Shown: in pieces, positions 34,491 through 42,436 of the stretch
Layout: every line of letters begins with the position of its first letter
Position numbering within the stretch: the stretch's first letter is position 1
Origin: an uncultured Bacteroidia bacterium
GTDB lineage: Bacteria > Bacteroidota > Bacteroidia > Bacteroidales > ML635J-15
Direction of reading: 5' to 3'
Length of the DNA: 64,000 nucleotides
Assembly (NCBI GenBank): GCA_902776565.1
Contig: CACYQN010000016.1
Coordinates: 1-64,000, forward strand
Position numbers and translations under genes: made by a program
The notes under the pieces: generated by a model
Database searches by the model: none
What the model was told of the DNA's origin: nothing
Seen by the model: only the letters and a program-made list of their open reading frames with translations

Positions 34491-34991
34491 TTATAAAACT
34501 TCATTCTTCAAAGTAAGCATCTTCAGTGCTGCGGCTGCTGCTTCTGTTCCCTTGTTGCCAAGTCGTCCGCCAGCGCGGTCGATTGCCTGCTGCTGGTTGT
34601 TAGTGGTAAGCAGTCCGAATGCTACTGGTGTAGCGTATCTGGTGTTTACGTCCATTATGCCTTGAGTTACACCCGAACACACATAATCGAAATGCTTGGT
34701 GTCGCCCTGAATTACACATCCTAGACAAATTACAGCATCACAATTTTGGTTTTCAATGAGATAAATTGCGCCTAACGGGAGTTCGAAACTGCCGGGGACG
34801 CTTCTCAGTACTATGTCTTCGTCCCTATATCCGTATTTCTTTAGAGTTTCGATTGCTCCGCTTGCAAGGTTGGATGTTATTTCCTGGTTCCACTCCGATA
34901 CAGCTATTCCAATTCGGTATGGATTCTGCGGATTTTGCTTTGCTATTCCGGTTTCTGTGTAAATTGAAAGGTTTTTCAGTTCGCTTGCCAT
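34491..34991 (-). CDS. ribH: 6,7-dimethyl-8-ribityllumazine synthase
   Basis: Penultimate enzyme of riboflavin synthesis, joining 5-amino-6-ribitylamino-uracil with 3,4-dihydroxybutanone phosphate. The 166-residue chain has family motifs: AVSEWNQEIT (ring binding), VPGSFELPLGA, LGCVIQGDTKHFDYV (catalytic His in the last part) and PVAFGLLTTNNQQQAIDRAGG (phosphate site). Length is normal for the shell-forming enzyme. It follows the TPR gene across a terminator, so it may depend on read-through or its own unrecognised promoter. Confidence 0.95.
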   Translation of the reverse strand: MASELKNLSIYTETGIAKQNPQNPYRIGIAVSEWNQEITSNLASGAIETLKKYGYRDEDIVLRSVPGSFELPLGAIYLIENQNCDAVICLGCVIQGDTKHFDYVCSGVTQGIMDVNTRYATPVAFGLLTTNNQQQAIDRAGGRLGNKGTEAAAAALKMLTLKNEVL

Positions 34992-35003
34992 AGTCGTAAT
35001 ATT

Positions 35004-35028
35004 AAAAAAATGGGGGACAAGTCCCCCA
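35004..35028 (-). terminator. Intrinsic terminator between TPR gene and ribH
   Basis: GC-rich hairpin GGGGGAC (35012-35018) with GTCCCCC (35021-35027), next to an A-run at 35004-35010 that becomes a U-run on the minus strand. It lies about 25 nt after the TPR gene stop. Confidence 0.8.
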
Positions 35029-35052
35029 GAGATTATGAAAGATAATGTGTGT

Positions 35053-35757
35053 TTACTTGCCTAAATGCATTTCTGCACGCTTGATATACTTTTCAATGTT
35101 GGTCTTGTCGTTTCTCTCGAGTACTGAGTAGTAGTCTTCCTGTACTCTGGTGTAGGTATCGAGAGCCTTCTGGTATTCGCCCATAAGTTCGTAGGTGTTG
35201 CCAGCCTTTATGAGGAACAACGGAGAAAGGTAGTCGTTGTTAGCCTTGTCGGCAGCTTCTACATAGTGCTTTGCAGCCTTTTCGTTGTTGCCGAGTTCCA
35301 TATTTGCGTCACCGATAAGAGCGACTGCCATAGGACCAATCATCGGGTCGTCGCTATCGAAACCTTCAAGGTAAGATATTGCATCTTCGTACTGACCAAG
35401 TCTCATGCAACAAACACCTGCATAGTAGCGAGCAGCGTTGCCCGAAGGAGTTCTGCCGTAGTCATCAACTATTGCTGCAAAACCGCTGTATTCGCCGTCG
35501 ATTCCGTTGAGTGCAAGTTCGAAGTTGTCCTCTGCAAAAGCGAATTCTGCCTTGTAGAGTTCGGTCATAGCCTCGCGGTTCCTAGGTTGCTGTACAAATT
35601 TAACGTATGCGATGATACCCAATGCTATAACTACGATAGCAGCGAAAATTATAATAATTATTTTCTGATTTTTCTCGAACCAGTTTTCGGTACGGTTCAA
35701 TGCAGATTCTACATTCTGCAAGCCTTCATCCTGAGTAGTTTTCTCTTTGTTTGACAT
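35053..35757 (-). CDS. Membrane-anchored TPR protein (YfgM-like)
   Basis: A 234-residue protein: cytoplasmic start of about 32 residues, one membrane segment (KIIIIIFAAIVVIALGIIAYVKF, about 32-54), then a periplasmic helical domain with tetratricopeptide-like repeats (GNAARYYAGVCCMRLGQYEDAISYLEGF, ALIGDANMELGNNEKAAKHYVEAA, FLIKAGNTYELMGEYQKALDTYTRV). This is the layout of YfgM-type and related chaperone-cofactor proteins that work near the Sec translocon and PpiD. No other partner is visible in the neighbourhood. Confidence 0.82.
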   Translation of the reverse strand: MSNKEKTTQDEGLQNVESALNRTENWFEKNQKIIIIIFAAIVVIALGIIAYVKFVQQPRNREAMTELYKAEFAFAEDNFELALNGIDGEYSGFAAIVDDYGRTPSGNAARYYAGVCCMRLGQYEDAISYLEGFDSDDPMIGPMAVALIGDANMELGNNEKAAKHYVEAADKANNDYLSPLFLIKAGNTYELMGEYQKALDTYTRVQEDYYSVLERNDKTNIEKYIKRAEMHLGK

Positions 35758-35857
35758 AATCTGTTCTTAAAAAATAACGTTACAATTTTGAGAATGCAAA
35801 TTTAATTCTTTAATTTGAATTGGATATTAAAAATATGCACTTTTTTTACATTTAACT

Positions 35858-35994
35858 CACGGCTCTTTCATTTGGACCATATTGTTATTTGTGATACAAA
35901 TAATTAGCATCTGAATAAATCCGCTGGCTGAGCTTGTCGAAGTCAAGGTAACGAATTCGACAGGCTCAGGGGGTGGTTAAATGAAAGAGCCGTG
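35858..35994. repeat. Nested inverted repeat element (137 bp)
   Basis: Outer arms CACGGCTCTTTCATTT (35858-35873) and AAATGAAAGAGCCGTG (35979-35994) are perfect 16-bp inverted repeats. Inside, CTGAGCTTGTCGA (35928-35940) pairs with TCGACAGGCTCAG (35957-35969) with one wobble. No coding potential. The inner arms resemble a palindrome of the type CTGAGCTTGTCGAAG that is widespread between genes in many bacteria. It lies in the 465-bp gap between the TPR gene and the ATPase remnant; the rest of the gap holds nothing I can support. Confidence 0.75.
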
Positions 35995-36167
35995 CATTTG
36001 GCTAATTGGTTGAGGTTCAGGCAAAGAGGAGGTTCTTCATAAATAAGGGCAAGGTTCATATTTAGAAAGGCAGAGCCTTGATTGGAGTATTGTGATTATG
36101 TTATCGTAGGCACGAGCCTACGACAAACGAGGGAAAATTATACTATTAAAAGTAAAATTCAACACCA

Positions 36168-36192
36168 ATTTTTTACTTTAAAAAGTAAAAAA
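36168..36192. promoter_or_regulatory. AT-rich palindrome upstream of ATPase remnant
   Basis: TTTTTTACTTT and AAAGTAAAAAA form an 11-bp inverted repeat around a 2-bp centre. Two further copies of TAAAAAGTAAAA-like sequence lie on either side (about 36145 and 36212). The pattern recalls the long palindromes around the intact ATPase gene at 48441-49565. Confidence 0.55.
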
Positions 36193-36223
36193 ATACCTAA
36201 GATTTTTATTATAAAAAGTAAAA

Positions 36224-36421
36224 TTGTCAGTCGATAACGAAATAACTATGCCAGCCAATGGGGATTTCCTAGTTGGCGGCAAGCTTCTTATTGAAGTTGG
36301 TGGCAAGGGAAAAGACTTCTCACAGATTGCCGATTTACCCGATAGTTATCTTGCAGTTGATAATGTCGAAATAGGTGTTGGCAATCGTATTCCATTGTGG
36401 ATGTTGGGATTGCTGTATTAA
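36224..36421 (+). pseudogene. C-terminal remnant of a DUF4143-type AAA ATPase
   Basis: An open frame of 65 codons. The part FLVGGKLLIEVGGKGKDFSQIADL, SYLAVDNVEIGVGNRIPLWMLGLLY (key phrases EVGGK, AVD-x-E-x-G-x-GN and IPLWMLGLLY) is what I recognise as the last 60 residues of the large Bacteroidota family of AAA ATPases with a C-terminal DUF4143 domain (about 380-400 residues when whole). The Walker A and B parts are missing; only AT-rich palindromic sequence lies upstream. The simplest reading is an internal deletion that removed about 1 kb. The first in-frame ATG is near 36248. It ends at a terminator shared with atpG. Confidence 0.7.
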
Positions 36422-36426
36422 ACAAA

Positions 36427-36451
36427 AAAGTCCGCCTTGTGAGCGGACTTT
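36427..36451. terminator. Terminator of ATP synthase operon
   Basis: Arms AAAGTCCGC (36427-36435) and GCGGACTTT (36443-36451) with a 7-nt loop and A/T runs on both sides. It ends 24 bp from the atpG stop (minus) and 6 bp from the ATPase remnant stop (plus). Confidence 0.88.
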
Positions 36452-36474
36452 CTTTATTTTCGAATACAAGTTCC

Positions 36475-37350
36475 TTATCCCTTGAGTGCCTCGGCACCGC
36501 TGGTGATTTCGGAAAGTTCGTTTGTAATGGCAGCCTGACGAGCCTTGTTGTACATGAGCGTGAGAGTCTTGATAAGCTCGGTTGCATTGTCGGTTGCCTG
36601 ATGCATTGCTGTCATACGGGCACCCTGTTCGGCTGCAAAGCTGTCGAGTACCGACTTGAAGAACTGAATCTTCATCGACTTCGGTATCATGTCGTCAACA
36701 ATCTTGTCGACAGTAGGCTCAAAGATATAGTCGGATTTCTTGGCTCCTTCGCCTGCCTCGATGGTGAACGGAAGGAAAGGTTCGACTTTCTGTTCCTGCG
36801 AAGCTGCGTTCTTGAAGCTGTTGTAGATAAGGTCAACTTTGTCGTACTTACCATCAACAAAATCCTTCATTATCGGTTCTGCTATTTCGGCGGCAGTTGC
36901 GAAATTGAGCTTGTCGAAAATTTCTTCGCTGTGTGCAACAATTTCGAACTTCTGCTTAAGTATGAAGTCGTAAGCCTTCTTTCCAAGGCAAATAAACTTC
37001 ACATTGCCCTTTTCGAGCTGAGCGGGATAGTTCTCCTTCACGTGAGCCATAGCCTTCTTGCAGATGTTGGAGTTGAAACCTCCGCACAAACCTCTGTTCG
37101 ATGCCATCAGCACCACGAGAACCTTTTCCACCTTGCGAACCTCGCCGTAGCAACTTGCGTGGTTCTTGTCGAGGCTTGAGCTAACCTCAGCCAAAACGTC
37201 ACGCATCTTGTCGGCATACGGTCTAATCTGCAAGACTCTGTCCTGAGCCTTCTTCAGTTTAGCCGCAGCAACCATCTTCATTGCAGATGTTATCTGCTTG
37301 GTTGACTTTACAGAACTGATTCTATTTCGTATATCTTTAAGTCCTGCCAT
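36475..37350 (-). CDS. atpG: ATP synthase subunit gamma
   Basis: Central rotor shaft of F1. The 291-residue protein begins MAGLKDIRNRISSVKSTKQITSAMKMVAAAKLKKA, the conserved N-terminal coiled-coil helix (key phrases IRNRI, KSTKQIT and KMVAAAKL), and ends with MHQATDNATELIKTLTLMYNKARQAAITNELSEI, the C-terminal helix. The middle has SNRGLCGGFN and DLIYNSF. Length is normal. It is the last gene of atpBEFHAG, 8 bp after atpA and before the operon terminator. Confidence 0.97.
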   Translation of the reverse strand: MAGLKDIRNRISSVKSTKQITSAMKMVAAAKLKKAQDRVLQIRPYADKMRDVLAEVSSSLDKNHASCYGEVRKVEKVLVVLMASNRGLCGGFNSNICKKAMAHVKENYPAQLEKGNVKFICLGKKAYDFILKQKFEIVAHSEEIFDKLNFATAAEIAEPIMKDFVDGKYDKVDLIYNSFKNAASQEQKVEPFLPFTIEAGEGAKKSDYIFEPTVDKIVDDMIPKSMKIQFFKSVLDSFAAEQGARMTAMHQATDNATELIKTLTLMYNKARQAAITNELSEITSGAEALKG

Positions 37351-37358
37351 AATTTACA

Positions 37359-38939
37359 TTATTTCTTGTACTTCTTTGTTAAATCCTTTGCGACTTCGGT
37401 AAGCACATTGGTGATTTCGTCGGAATATTCGCCCTTTGCAAGACGGTCCATGATGTCCTTGTGGCTTGTGTTCATGAACTCGATGTATTCCTTTTCGAAT
37501 TCGCGTACCTTGTCAATCGGAACATCCTTCATCAAGCCCTTTGTTCCGCAGAAGATGATAGCTGCCTGCTCCTGAACCTTAACTGGTGCATGCTCCGGCT
37601 GCTTCAGGATTTCGACGTTCTTGCGGCCCTTGTCGATAACCGAAAGGGTAACTGCATCGAGGTCGGAACCGAACTTAGCGAAAGCTTCCAGTTCGCGGAA
37701 CTGAGCCTGGTCGGTACGAAGGGTACCTGCAATCTTCTTCATACACTTTATCTGAGCCTTACCACCTACACGCGATACTGAAATACCGGCGTTGATAGCG
37801 GGACGGATACCTGCGTTGAACAAGTTGGACTCGAGGAATATCTGACCATCGGTAATAGAAATTACATTGGTCGGGATATATGCCGAAACGTCACCTGCCT
37901 GAGTTTCGATGATAGGAAGAGCGGTCAACGAACCACCACCTCTTACCTTACCCTTGAGGCATTCTGGCAAGTCGTTCATCTTAGCTGCAATCTCGTCGGA
38001 CTGGATAATCTTAGCAGCTCTTTCGAGCAGACGTGAGTGCAGATAGAAAACGTCACCCGGATAAGCTTCACGTCCTGGTGGACGACGGAGCAACAACGAA
38101 ACTTCACGGTACGAAACTGCCTGCTTCGACAAGTCGTCGTAGATGATGAGGGCGTGACGTCCAGTATCTCTGAAGTATTCGCCGATTGCAGCGCCTGCGA
38201 ACGGAGCGTAGTACTGCATAGCTGCCGAGTCGGAAGCCGTTGAAGTAACGATGATGGTATAGTCCATAGCACCGTAGCGTTCCAAGGTCTTTGCAACGTT
38301 AGCAACGGTAGAACCCTTCTGACCGATTGCCACGTAGATACAATAAACCGGGTCGCCCTTCTCGAAGTTTTCCTTCTGGTTAATTATAGTATCGATTGCG
38401 ATAGCCGTCTTACCTGTCTGACGGTCACCGATAATCAATTCACGCTGTCCTCTTCCGATTGGAATCATGGAGTCGATAGCCTTGATACCAGTCTGCAACG
38501 GCTGGTCAACTGGCTGACGGAAAATAACACCGGGAGCAACTCTTTCCAGAGGCATTTCAAACAATTCGCCCTGAATAGGTCCCTTGCCGTCGAGCGGGTC
38601 GCCGATTGTGTTTACAACACGGCCCAACATCTGCTCGCCAACCATAATGGAAGCAATACGGCGCATTCTCTTCACCACGTTGCCTTCCTTGATTTCGTCG
38701 CAAGGTCCTAAAACTACGGCTCCTACATTATCTTCCTCTAGATTTAAAACTATCCCCTTGGTGCCGTTCTCGAATTCGACAAGTTCGTTCGACTGAACAT
38801 TGTCCAATCCGTAGATTCTAGCGATGCCATCTCCTACCTCAATAACAGTGCCGACCTCTTCCAAGTTGTTCTTGGTTGCGATGCCGTCCAACTGCTGCTT
38901 CAGTATCTGAGACACTTCGGATGGTTTAATATCTGCCAT
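37359..38939 (-). CDS. atpA: ATP synthase subunit alpha
   Basis: Non-catalytic nucleotide-binding subunit of F1. The 526-residue chain has the Walker [14 protein letters not shown] (about residues 171-183), [15 protein letters not shown] with the arginine finger region, and the N-terminal beta-barrel. All family blocks are intact. The catalytic beta subunit gene (atpD) and epsilon (atpC) are not in this window, so the F1 genes are split between at least two loci, as in many Bacteroidota. Confidence 0.97.
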   Translation of the reverse strand: MADIKPSEVSQILKQQLDGIATKNNLEEVGTVIEVGDGIARIYGLDNVQSNELVEFENGTKGIVLNLEEDNVGAVVLGPCDEIKEGNVVKRMRRIASIMVGEQMLGRVVNTIGDPLDGKGPIQGELFEMPLERVAPGVIFRQPVDQPLQTGIKAIDSMIPIGRGQRELIIGDRQTGKTAIAIDTIINQKENFEKGDPVYCIYVAIGQKGSTVANVAKTLERYGAMDYTIIVTSTASDSAAMQYYAPFAGAAIGEYFRDTGRHALIIYDDLSKQAVSYREVSLLLRRPPGREAYPGDVFYLHSRLLERAAKIIQSDEIAAKMNDLPECLKGKVRGGGSLTALPIIETQAGDVSAYIPTNVISITDGQIFLESNLFNAGIRPAINAGISVSRVGGKAQIKCMKKIAGTLRTDQAQFRELEAFAKFGSDLDAVTLSVIDKGRKNVEILKQPEHAPVKVQEQAAIIFCGTKGLMKDVPIDKVREFEKEYIEFMNTSHKDIMDRLAKGEYSDEITNVLTEVAKDLTKKYKK

Positions 38940-38970
38940 AAGTCGTATGTTTAATTAAATGTTATACCTA

Positions 38971-39516
38971 TTAATATATTGATCTCTGAAGTGACTGTTT
39001 AATTTCCTGCAACTGTGTCCTGACGCTCAGGTCGAGCTGCTGGTTTTCGATACGTACTATCACGCCGCCAATCATCTGCTCGTCAACCTTGTTCTTCAAA
39101 TCGACATTTGCCTTGTAAACCTCCTTGATGCGGTTTTCGATGTCGGCACGAAGAGCGTCGTTAATCGGCTGGGCTGTGGTTATCACAACTTCCTTGCAGT
39201 TGTTCTTGCGGCGATACGAAGTCTCGAAGTTGCGAAGTATGTCAACCACATATATTTCGCGGTTCTTCTCGACAAGGAACTTGAGGAAGTTGAGCGACAA
39301 TTCGTCAATCTTTCCAGCGAAAGTTCCATCGAAAAGGCTTATCTTGTCGGACTTCTTGACGATAGGGCTAGCCATTACCTCCTTGAATTCGGGGAGGTCG
39401 ACCAATGCTTCGCGCACGAGACGGAAATCGGCATACACTTTTTCAAGCAGGCCTTTTTCCTCTGCAAGCTCGAATATTGCCCTTGCGTATCTAACAGAAA
39501 TCTTGCTCTGATTCAT
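38971..39516 (-). CDS. atpH: ATP synthase subunit delta
   Basis: Peripheral-stalk cap that joins F1 to the b dimer (OSCP). 181 residues with the N-terminal helical bundle ISVRYARAIFELAEEKG and the C-terminal signature region MIGGVIVRIENQQLDLSVRTQLQEIKQSL (key phrases GGVIVRI and DLSVRTQL). Normal length. It lies 2 bp after atpF and 31 bp before atpA. Confidence 0.95.
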   Translation of the reverse strand: MNQSKISVRYARAIFELAEEKGLLEKVYADFRLVREALVDLPEFKEVMASPIVKKSDKISLFDGTFAGKIDELSLNFLKFLVEKNREIYVVDILRNFETSYRRKNNCKEVVITTAQPINDALRADIENRIKEVYKANVDLKNKVDEQMIGGVIVRIENQQLDLSVRTQLQEIKQSLQRSIY

Positions 39517-39518
39517 AA

Positions 39519-40013
39519 CTAGTTGAATTTAATTTCTTTTACCAAATCGTTCACGAGCATTTCCTGGTCGGGTGTAGTGCTGATTTGCTTGCGTACAACC
39601 TTTTCGGCAACGGCAATCGAGAGGTCGAGAACCTGATTCTTGATGTCGGCCATTGCAGCCACCATCATAGCATCGCGTTTCTGTTCAGCCTCGGCCATAA
39701 CCTTTGCGGCAGCCTTTTCGGCTTCCGACTTAGCCTGTGCTACGATTTGTTCCTTTATTTCACGCGCCTCCTTAAGCATCTTGTCTCTTTCTGCACGAGC
39801 CTCGTCCATAATCTTCTCGTTGTCGGCCTGAAGTTTCTTCATTTCCTCGCGAGCGATTTCGGCCTGATTCAATGCATCCTCGATGCTCTGGCTTCTTTTC
39901 TTAATAGCATTGTTGATGGGCTTCCAAGCAACCTTGCCCAACACGATGAGCAATGTCAGGAAAATAATGGTGGTCCAAAAAACTAATCCTATTCCGGGCG
40001 TTACTAAATCCAT
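39519..40013 (-). CDS. atpF: ATP synthase subunit b
   Basis: Peripheral stalk of Fo. 164 residues: a short periplasmic start, one membrane segment (about residues 7-27, GLVFWTTIIFLTLLIVLGKVAW), then a long charged coiled coil rich in Ala, Glu and Lys. Normal for a b subunit. It lies between atpE and atpH; the gap to atpE (88 bp) contains a strong hairpin. Confidence 0.95.
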   Translation of the reverse strand: MDLVTPGIGLVFWTTIIFLTLLIVLGKVAWKPINNAIKKRSQSIEDALNQAEIAREEMKKLQADNEKIMDEARAERDKMLKEAREIKEQIVAQAKSEAEKAAAKVMAEAEQKRDAMMVAAMADIKNQVLDLSIAVAEKVVRKQISTTPDQEMLVNDLVKEIKFN

Positions 40014-40050
40014 AACCTATATATTTTAATTTAACGTTTCTTCTGTTTTT

Positions 40051-40086
40051 AACGGGTAGCTCCAGCCAATCGCTGGAGAACCCGTT
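40051..40086 (-). other. Intercistronic hairpin between atpE and atpF
   Basis: Two stacked stems: AACGGG (40051-40056) with CCCGTT (40081-40086), and CTCCAGC (40060-40066) with GCTGGAG (40072-40078). The hairpin follows the atpE stop by 15 nt in the mRNA. There is no U-run after it, so it is more likely an mRNA-stabilising or partial attenuating structure, consistent with the need for many c subunits per complex. Confidence 0.7.
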
Positions 40087-40101
40087 TGCTTTTGCACTGA
40101 A

Positions 40102-40308
40102 TTAAGCGATCAAAGCAACTACAACACCGAACAAAGCAACACCTTCTACAAGAGCTGCTGCGATGATCATTGCAGTCTGAACTTTACCTGCTGCTTCAGG
40201 CTGTCTTGCGATAGCGTCCATTGCTGCGCTACCAATCTTTCCGATGCCTAAACCTGCACCCAATACTGCCAAACCGGCGCCAAGTGATGCGATTGTTGTA
40301 ATTCCCAT
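40102..40308 (-). CDS. atpE: ATP synthase subunit c
   Basis: Rotor-ring proteolipid of Fo: 68 residues, a hairpin of two membrane helices joined by the polar loop ARQPEAAGK (RQP motif). The first helix has the glycine repeat GAGLAVLGAGLGIGKIG; the second carries the proton-binding Glu in ALVEGVALFG. The Gln and Ser/Thr pattern of Na+-binding c rings is not present, so H+ coupling is likely. At 68 residues it is shorter than the 75-85 of many bacteria. Confidence 0.96.
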   Translation of the reverse strand: MGITTIASLGAGLAVLGAGLGIGKIGSAAMDAIARQPEAAGKVQTAMIIAAALVEGVALFGVVVALIA

Positions 40309-40355
40309 AGTAACAAATATTAAAAATTAAACATAAAAAATTCTAAATCAACATT

Positions 40356-41516
40356 CTACTCGTGTTTGTGCTCTGCAACTGCCAGACTGATGAACACTGC
40401 CGACAGCATCGTGAATATGTATGCCTGCAGGAATGCGACAAGCATTTCGAGGCAGTCCATGAACAATACGAATATTACCGACACTGGAGCTACTGCTATT
40501 GTCTGGAAGATGAATATCAGCGATACCAAGCTCAGGATGATGATATGTCCTGCCGAAATGTTGGCGAAAAGACGAATCATAAGAGCAACAGGCTTAACGA
40601 TGATACCCATGAGTTCCACAACTGCGAGTATAGGCTTTACGAAAACCGGAACACCGGGCATCCAGAATGTGTGGTGCCAGTAGTCCTTGTTTCCGTTCAA
40701 GTTAATCATAAGGAAGGTGAAGATGGCGAGAACCATAGTCACTGCGATGTTACCCGTTACATTGGCATTACCGGGGAAGAACGGGATGAGACCTAATATA
40801 TTATTAAAAAGTATGAAGAAGAACACTGTCATAAGGTATGGCAGGAACTTGTCTGTCTTTTCTCCAAGGTTGGGGTAGATAACATCGTCCCTTACATATA
40901 GGAAAACTGGTTCGAGGAAAGCTTGCATGCCTTTCGGGCGACCGGGGTTCTTCTTGTATGCCTTTGCGAAGCTGATGAATACTATTAATAATATAATGGA
41001 AACGAGCATCATTGATGCAACATTCTTTGTAATCGAGAAGTCGAGAGGTTTTTCGTTAGCGATTTCGGCGTTGGCGTTTGCCTCAAGGTATTCGAGGCTC
41101 TCGTGGAATTCCATTGCTTCGGTTGCTTCGCCGTTCTGGAAGGTAAGGCCGCCCTTGTCGTTGGCAAGGTAAATCAAGTCGAGATGGCCGTTGGCAAACA
41201 CGATTACTGGCAGAGGAACAGCAACAGGAACTTCCACTTCCACACCGTTTTCTTCCTTGGTGTAGTCGAGGATGTGCCATACATGCGAGTCCTTGATATG
41301 TCCCATAATCAAGCTGGTGACATCAAACTTTTCTTCCTTTGCAGCTTCGGGCTGTGCATCTTCTGTCGGTTCAGCAATATTTTGCGCAATTTCGTCCGAT
41401 TCCTCAATCTGTTTTGCTGTGTCCTGCGGTTGTGCTTCCGCCTCTTGAGCGCATACTGGCATTGCGAAAGTCAGCAATACACAAAGACTTAACAAAAACC
41501 AAACATATTTCTTCAT
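40356..41516 (-). CDS. atpB: ATP synthase subunit a with periplasmic extension
   Basis: Stator subunit that forms the proton half-channels next to the c ring. The 386-residue protein has a signal peptide (MKKYVWFLLSLCVLLTFAMPVCAQ is the shape, cleavage about residue 24) and an acidic, Glu/Ala-rich extracytoplasmic stretch to about residue 135, before the usual five- to six-helix membrane domain. The essential Arg is in ALMIRLFANISAGHIIL, and the second half-channel region is QAYIFTMLSAVFISLA. A start 33 bp upstream is in frame, but only the ATG at 41516 gives a signal peptide. First gene of the operon; a possible -7 box (reverse of CAAATTTA) lies at about 41547-41554. Confidence 0.95.
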   Translation of the reverse strand: MKKYVWFLLSLCVLLTFAMPVCAQEAEAQPQDTAKQIEESDEIAQNIAEPTEDAQPEAAKEEKFDVTSLIMGHIKDSHVWHILDYTKEENGVEVEVPVAVPLPVIVFANGHLDLIYLANDKGGLTFQNGEATEAMEFHESLEYLEANANAEIANEKPLDFSITKNVASMMLVSIILLIVFISFAKAYKKNPGRPKGMQAFLEPVFLYVRDDVIYPNLGEKTDKFLPYLMTVFFFILFNNILGLIPFFPGNANVTGNIAVTMVLAIFTFLMINLNGNKDYWHHTFWMPGVPVFVKPILAVVELMGIIVKPVALMIRLFANISAGHIIILSLVSLIFIFQTIAVAPVSVIFVLFMDCLEMLVAFLQAYIFTMLSAVFISLAVAEHKHE

Positions 41517-41615
41517 ATTCCAATTATGAATTTTATTGTAAGACCACAAATTTACATTTTCTTTTTTTGAAAAGAATTTTTTAAGACTTTAAAATACAAT
41601 GTGTTACGCGACAAA

Positions 41616-41643
41616 AAAAGTCGGAACTTATGCCCCGACTTTC
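41616..41643 (-). terminator. Terminator overlapping the end of the regulator gene
   Basis: On the minus strand AAAGTCGG (41643-41636 region) pairs with CCGACTTT (41624-41617 region), followed by a U-run. The 5' arm is made of the last codons of the regulator gene (Lys-Val-Gly), so the stop codon lies in the loop. Confidence 0.8.
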
Positions 41644-42140
41644 GGATTCAACCTTTTGGTCAGTTCTTCAATGGCAACGGATTTCTCTCTGCTGTGTCCA
41701 ATTCGCAAGGCATCAACAATTACCAGCAACTGATAAAGTTCGTCATCGCGAAGGGCGGCTTCTGGTACAGTAGGATAGATTGGCTCGATTTGCTGTCCGC
41801 GTGAAGTTCCTTTTACATAATGCCATACATAAATTTCGGAACTACCAGTTATGTTCTCCTTTATAGGCGACGCGCTTGAATTGGTTGGAATGCCTCTGCC
41901 GACACGCCCAGCCTCTACGGGAAAGACATACGCAATGCCGTGAATCAGAAATTCCTGCAAGGCCAGTACATTAACTCGCTTTTTGTCACGGTCAATAAGT
42001 TTTGCCTTTTTGCAGCGTTCCAAACTTTCGCTCACCGTTGATGCACTTAACCCTAACGATTCTGCCAACCCGTGGCACGACAGTGTCTTTCCTGCAGATG
42101 TCATCTTTTTTAATAAGACAAGAATATCTTGTGGTTTCAT
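41628..42140 (-). CDS. Winged-helix transcription regulator
   Basis: A 170-residue cytoplasmic protein. Residues about 1-65 form a helix-turn-helix domain: MKPQDILVLLKKMTS, LSCHGLAESLGLSASTVSESLERCKKAKLID with recognition helix SASTVSESLERC, and the wing DKKRVNVLALQEF. The rest (about 66-170) has conserved-looking phrases HGIAYVFPVEAGRVGRGIPT and RDDELYQLLVIVDALRIGHSREKSVAIEEL, an effector or dimer domain I cannot name. A longer frame starts at 42338, but its first 66 codons cover the promoter and palindromes, so the ATG at 42140 is chosen. It probably represses itself at the palindromes upstream. Confidence 0.75.
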   Translation of the reverse strand: MKPQDILVLLKKMTSAGKTLSCHGLAESLGLSASTVSESLERCKKAKLIDRDKKRVNVLALQEFLIHGIAYVFPVEAGRVGRGIPTNSSASPIKENITGSSEIYVWHYVKGTSRGQQIEPIYPTVPEAALRDDELYQLLVIVDALRIGHSREKSVAIEELTKRLNPKVGA

Positions 42141-42177
42141 TTGTGTGTATATTAAATACTTAATCTTACTTGTTCGC

Positions 42178-42196
42178 TGTTCGCGAATTGCGAACA
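42178..42196. promoter_or_regulatory. Palindromic operator of the winged-helix regulator
   Basis: TGTTCGC (42178-42184), 5-bp centre, GCGAACA (42190-42196): a perfect inverted repeat just downstream of the predicted transcription start. A further half-site TGTTCGC lies directly before it (42171-42177). Confidence 0.7.
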
Positions 42197-42209
42197 ATAT
42201 TTCTGTTTG

Positions 42210-42252
42210 CAAAGATAATGCTTTTTCCGAAACTGCGCACAATTTTTCGGAA
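42210..42252 (-). promoter_or_regulatory. Promoter with second inverted repeat
   Basis: Minus-strand -7 box TATCTTTG (42217-42210) and a TTG at 42242-42240 with a 22-bp spacer, slightly long. A second inverted repeat TTCCGAAA (42225-42232) / TTTCGGAA (42245-42252) straddles the -33 position. Confidence 0.55.
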
Positions 42253-42342
42253 TATTGTCCTATCAGATTGAAAATGAGGAGTCTTTTGTTGTCAAGGCAA
42301 AAAGCATGAGCGAAGAAATTTATTACACACAGAAACAAAAAC

Positions 42343-42366
42343 AGCAGCCAACTATTGGCGACTGCT
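42343..42366 (-). terminator. Terminator of the zinc-ribbon gene array
   Basis: On the minus strand AGCAG-N3-CCAA pairs with TTGG-CTGCT (42366-42343), followed by TGTTTTTGTTT. It lies about 70 nt past the stop of the last array gene. Confidence 0.7.
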
Positions 42367-42436
42367 ACTTTGCGTATTACAAATGCTAATATTCAAATAC
42401 GAAAGGACATGATAAAACAGTATCCTCAAACATCTG

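Noticed and set aside
35921..35969. Attachment site of an integrated element
   Set aside because: The inner CTGAGCTTGTCGA palindrome resembles a widespread intergenic repeat; there is no integrase or tRNA nearby.
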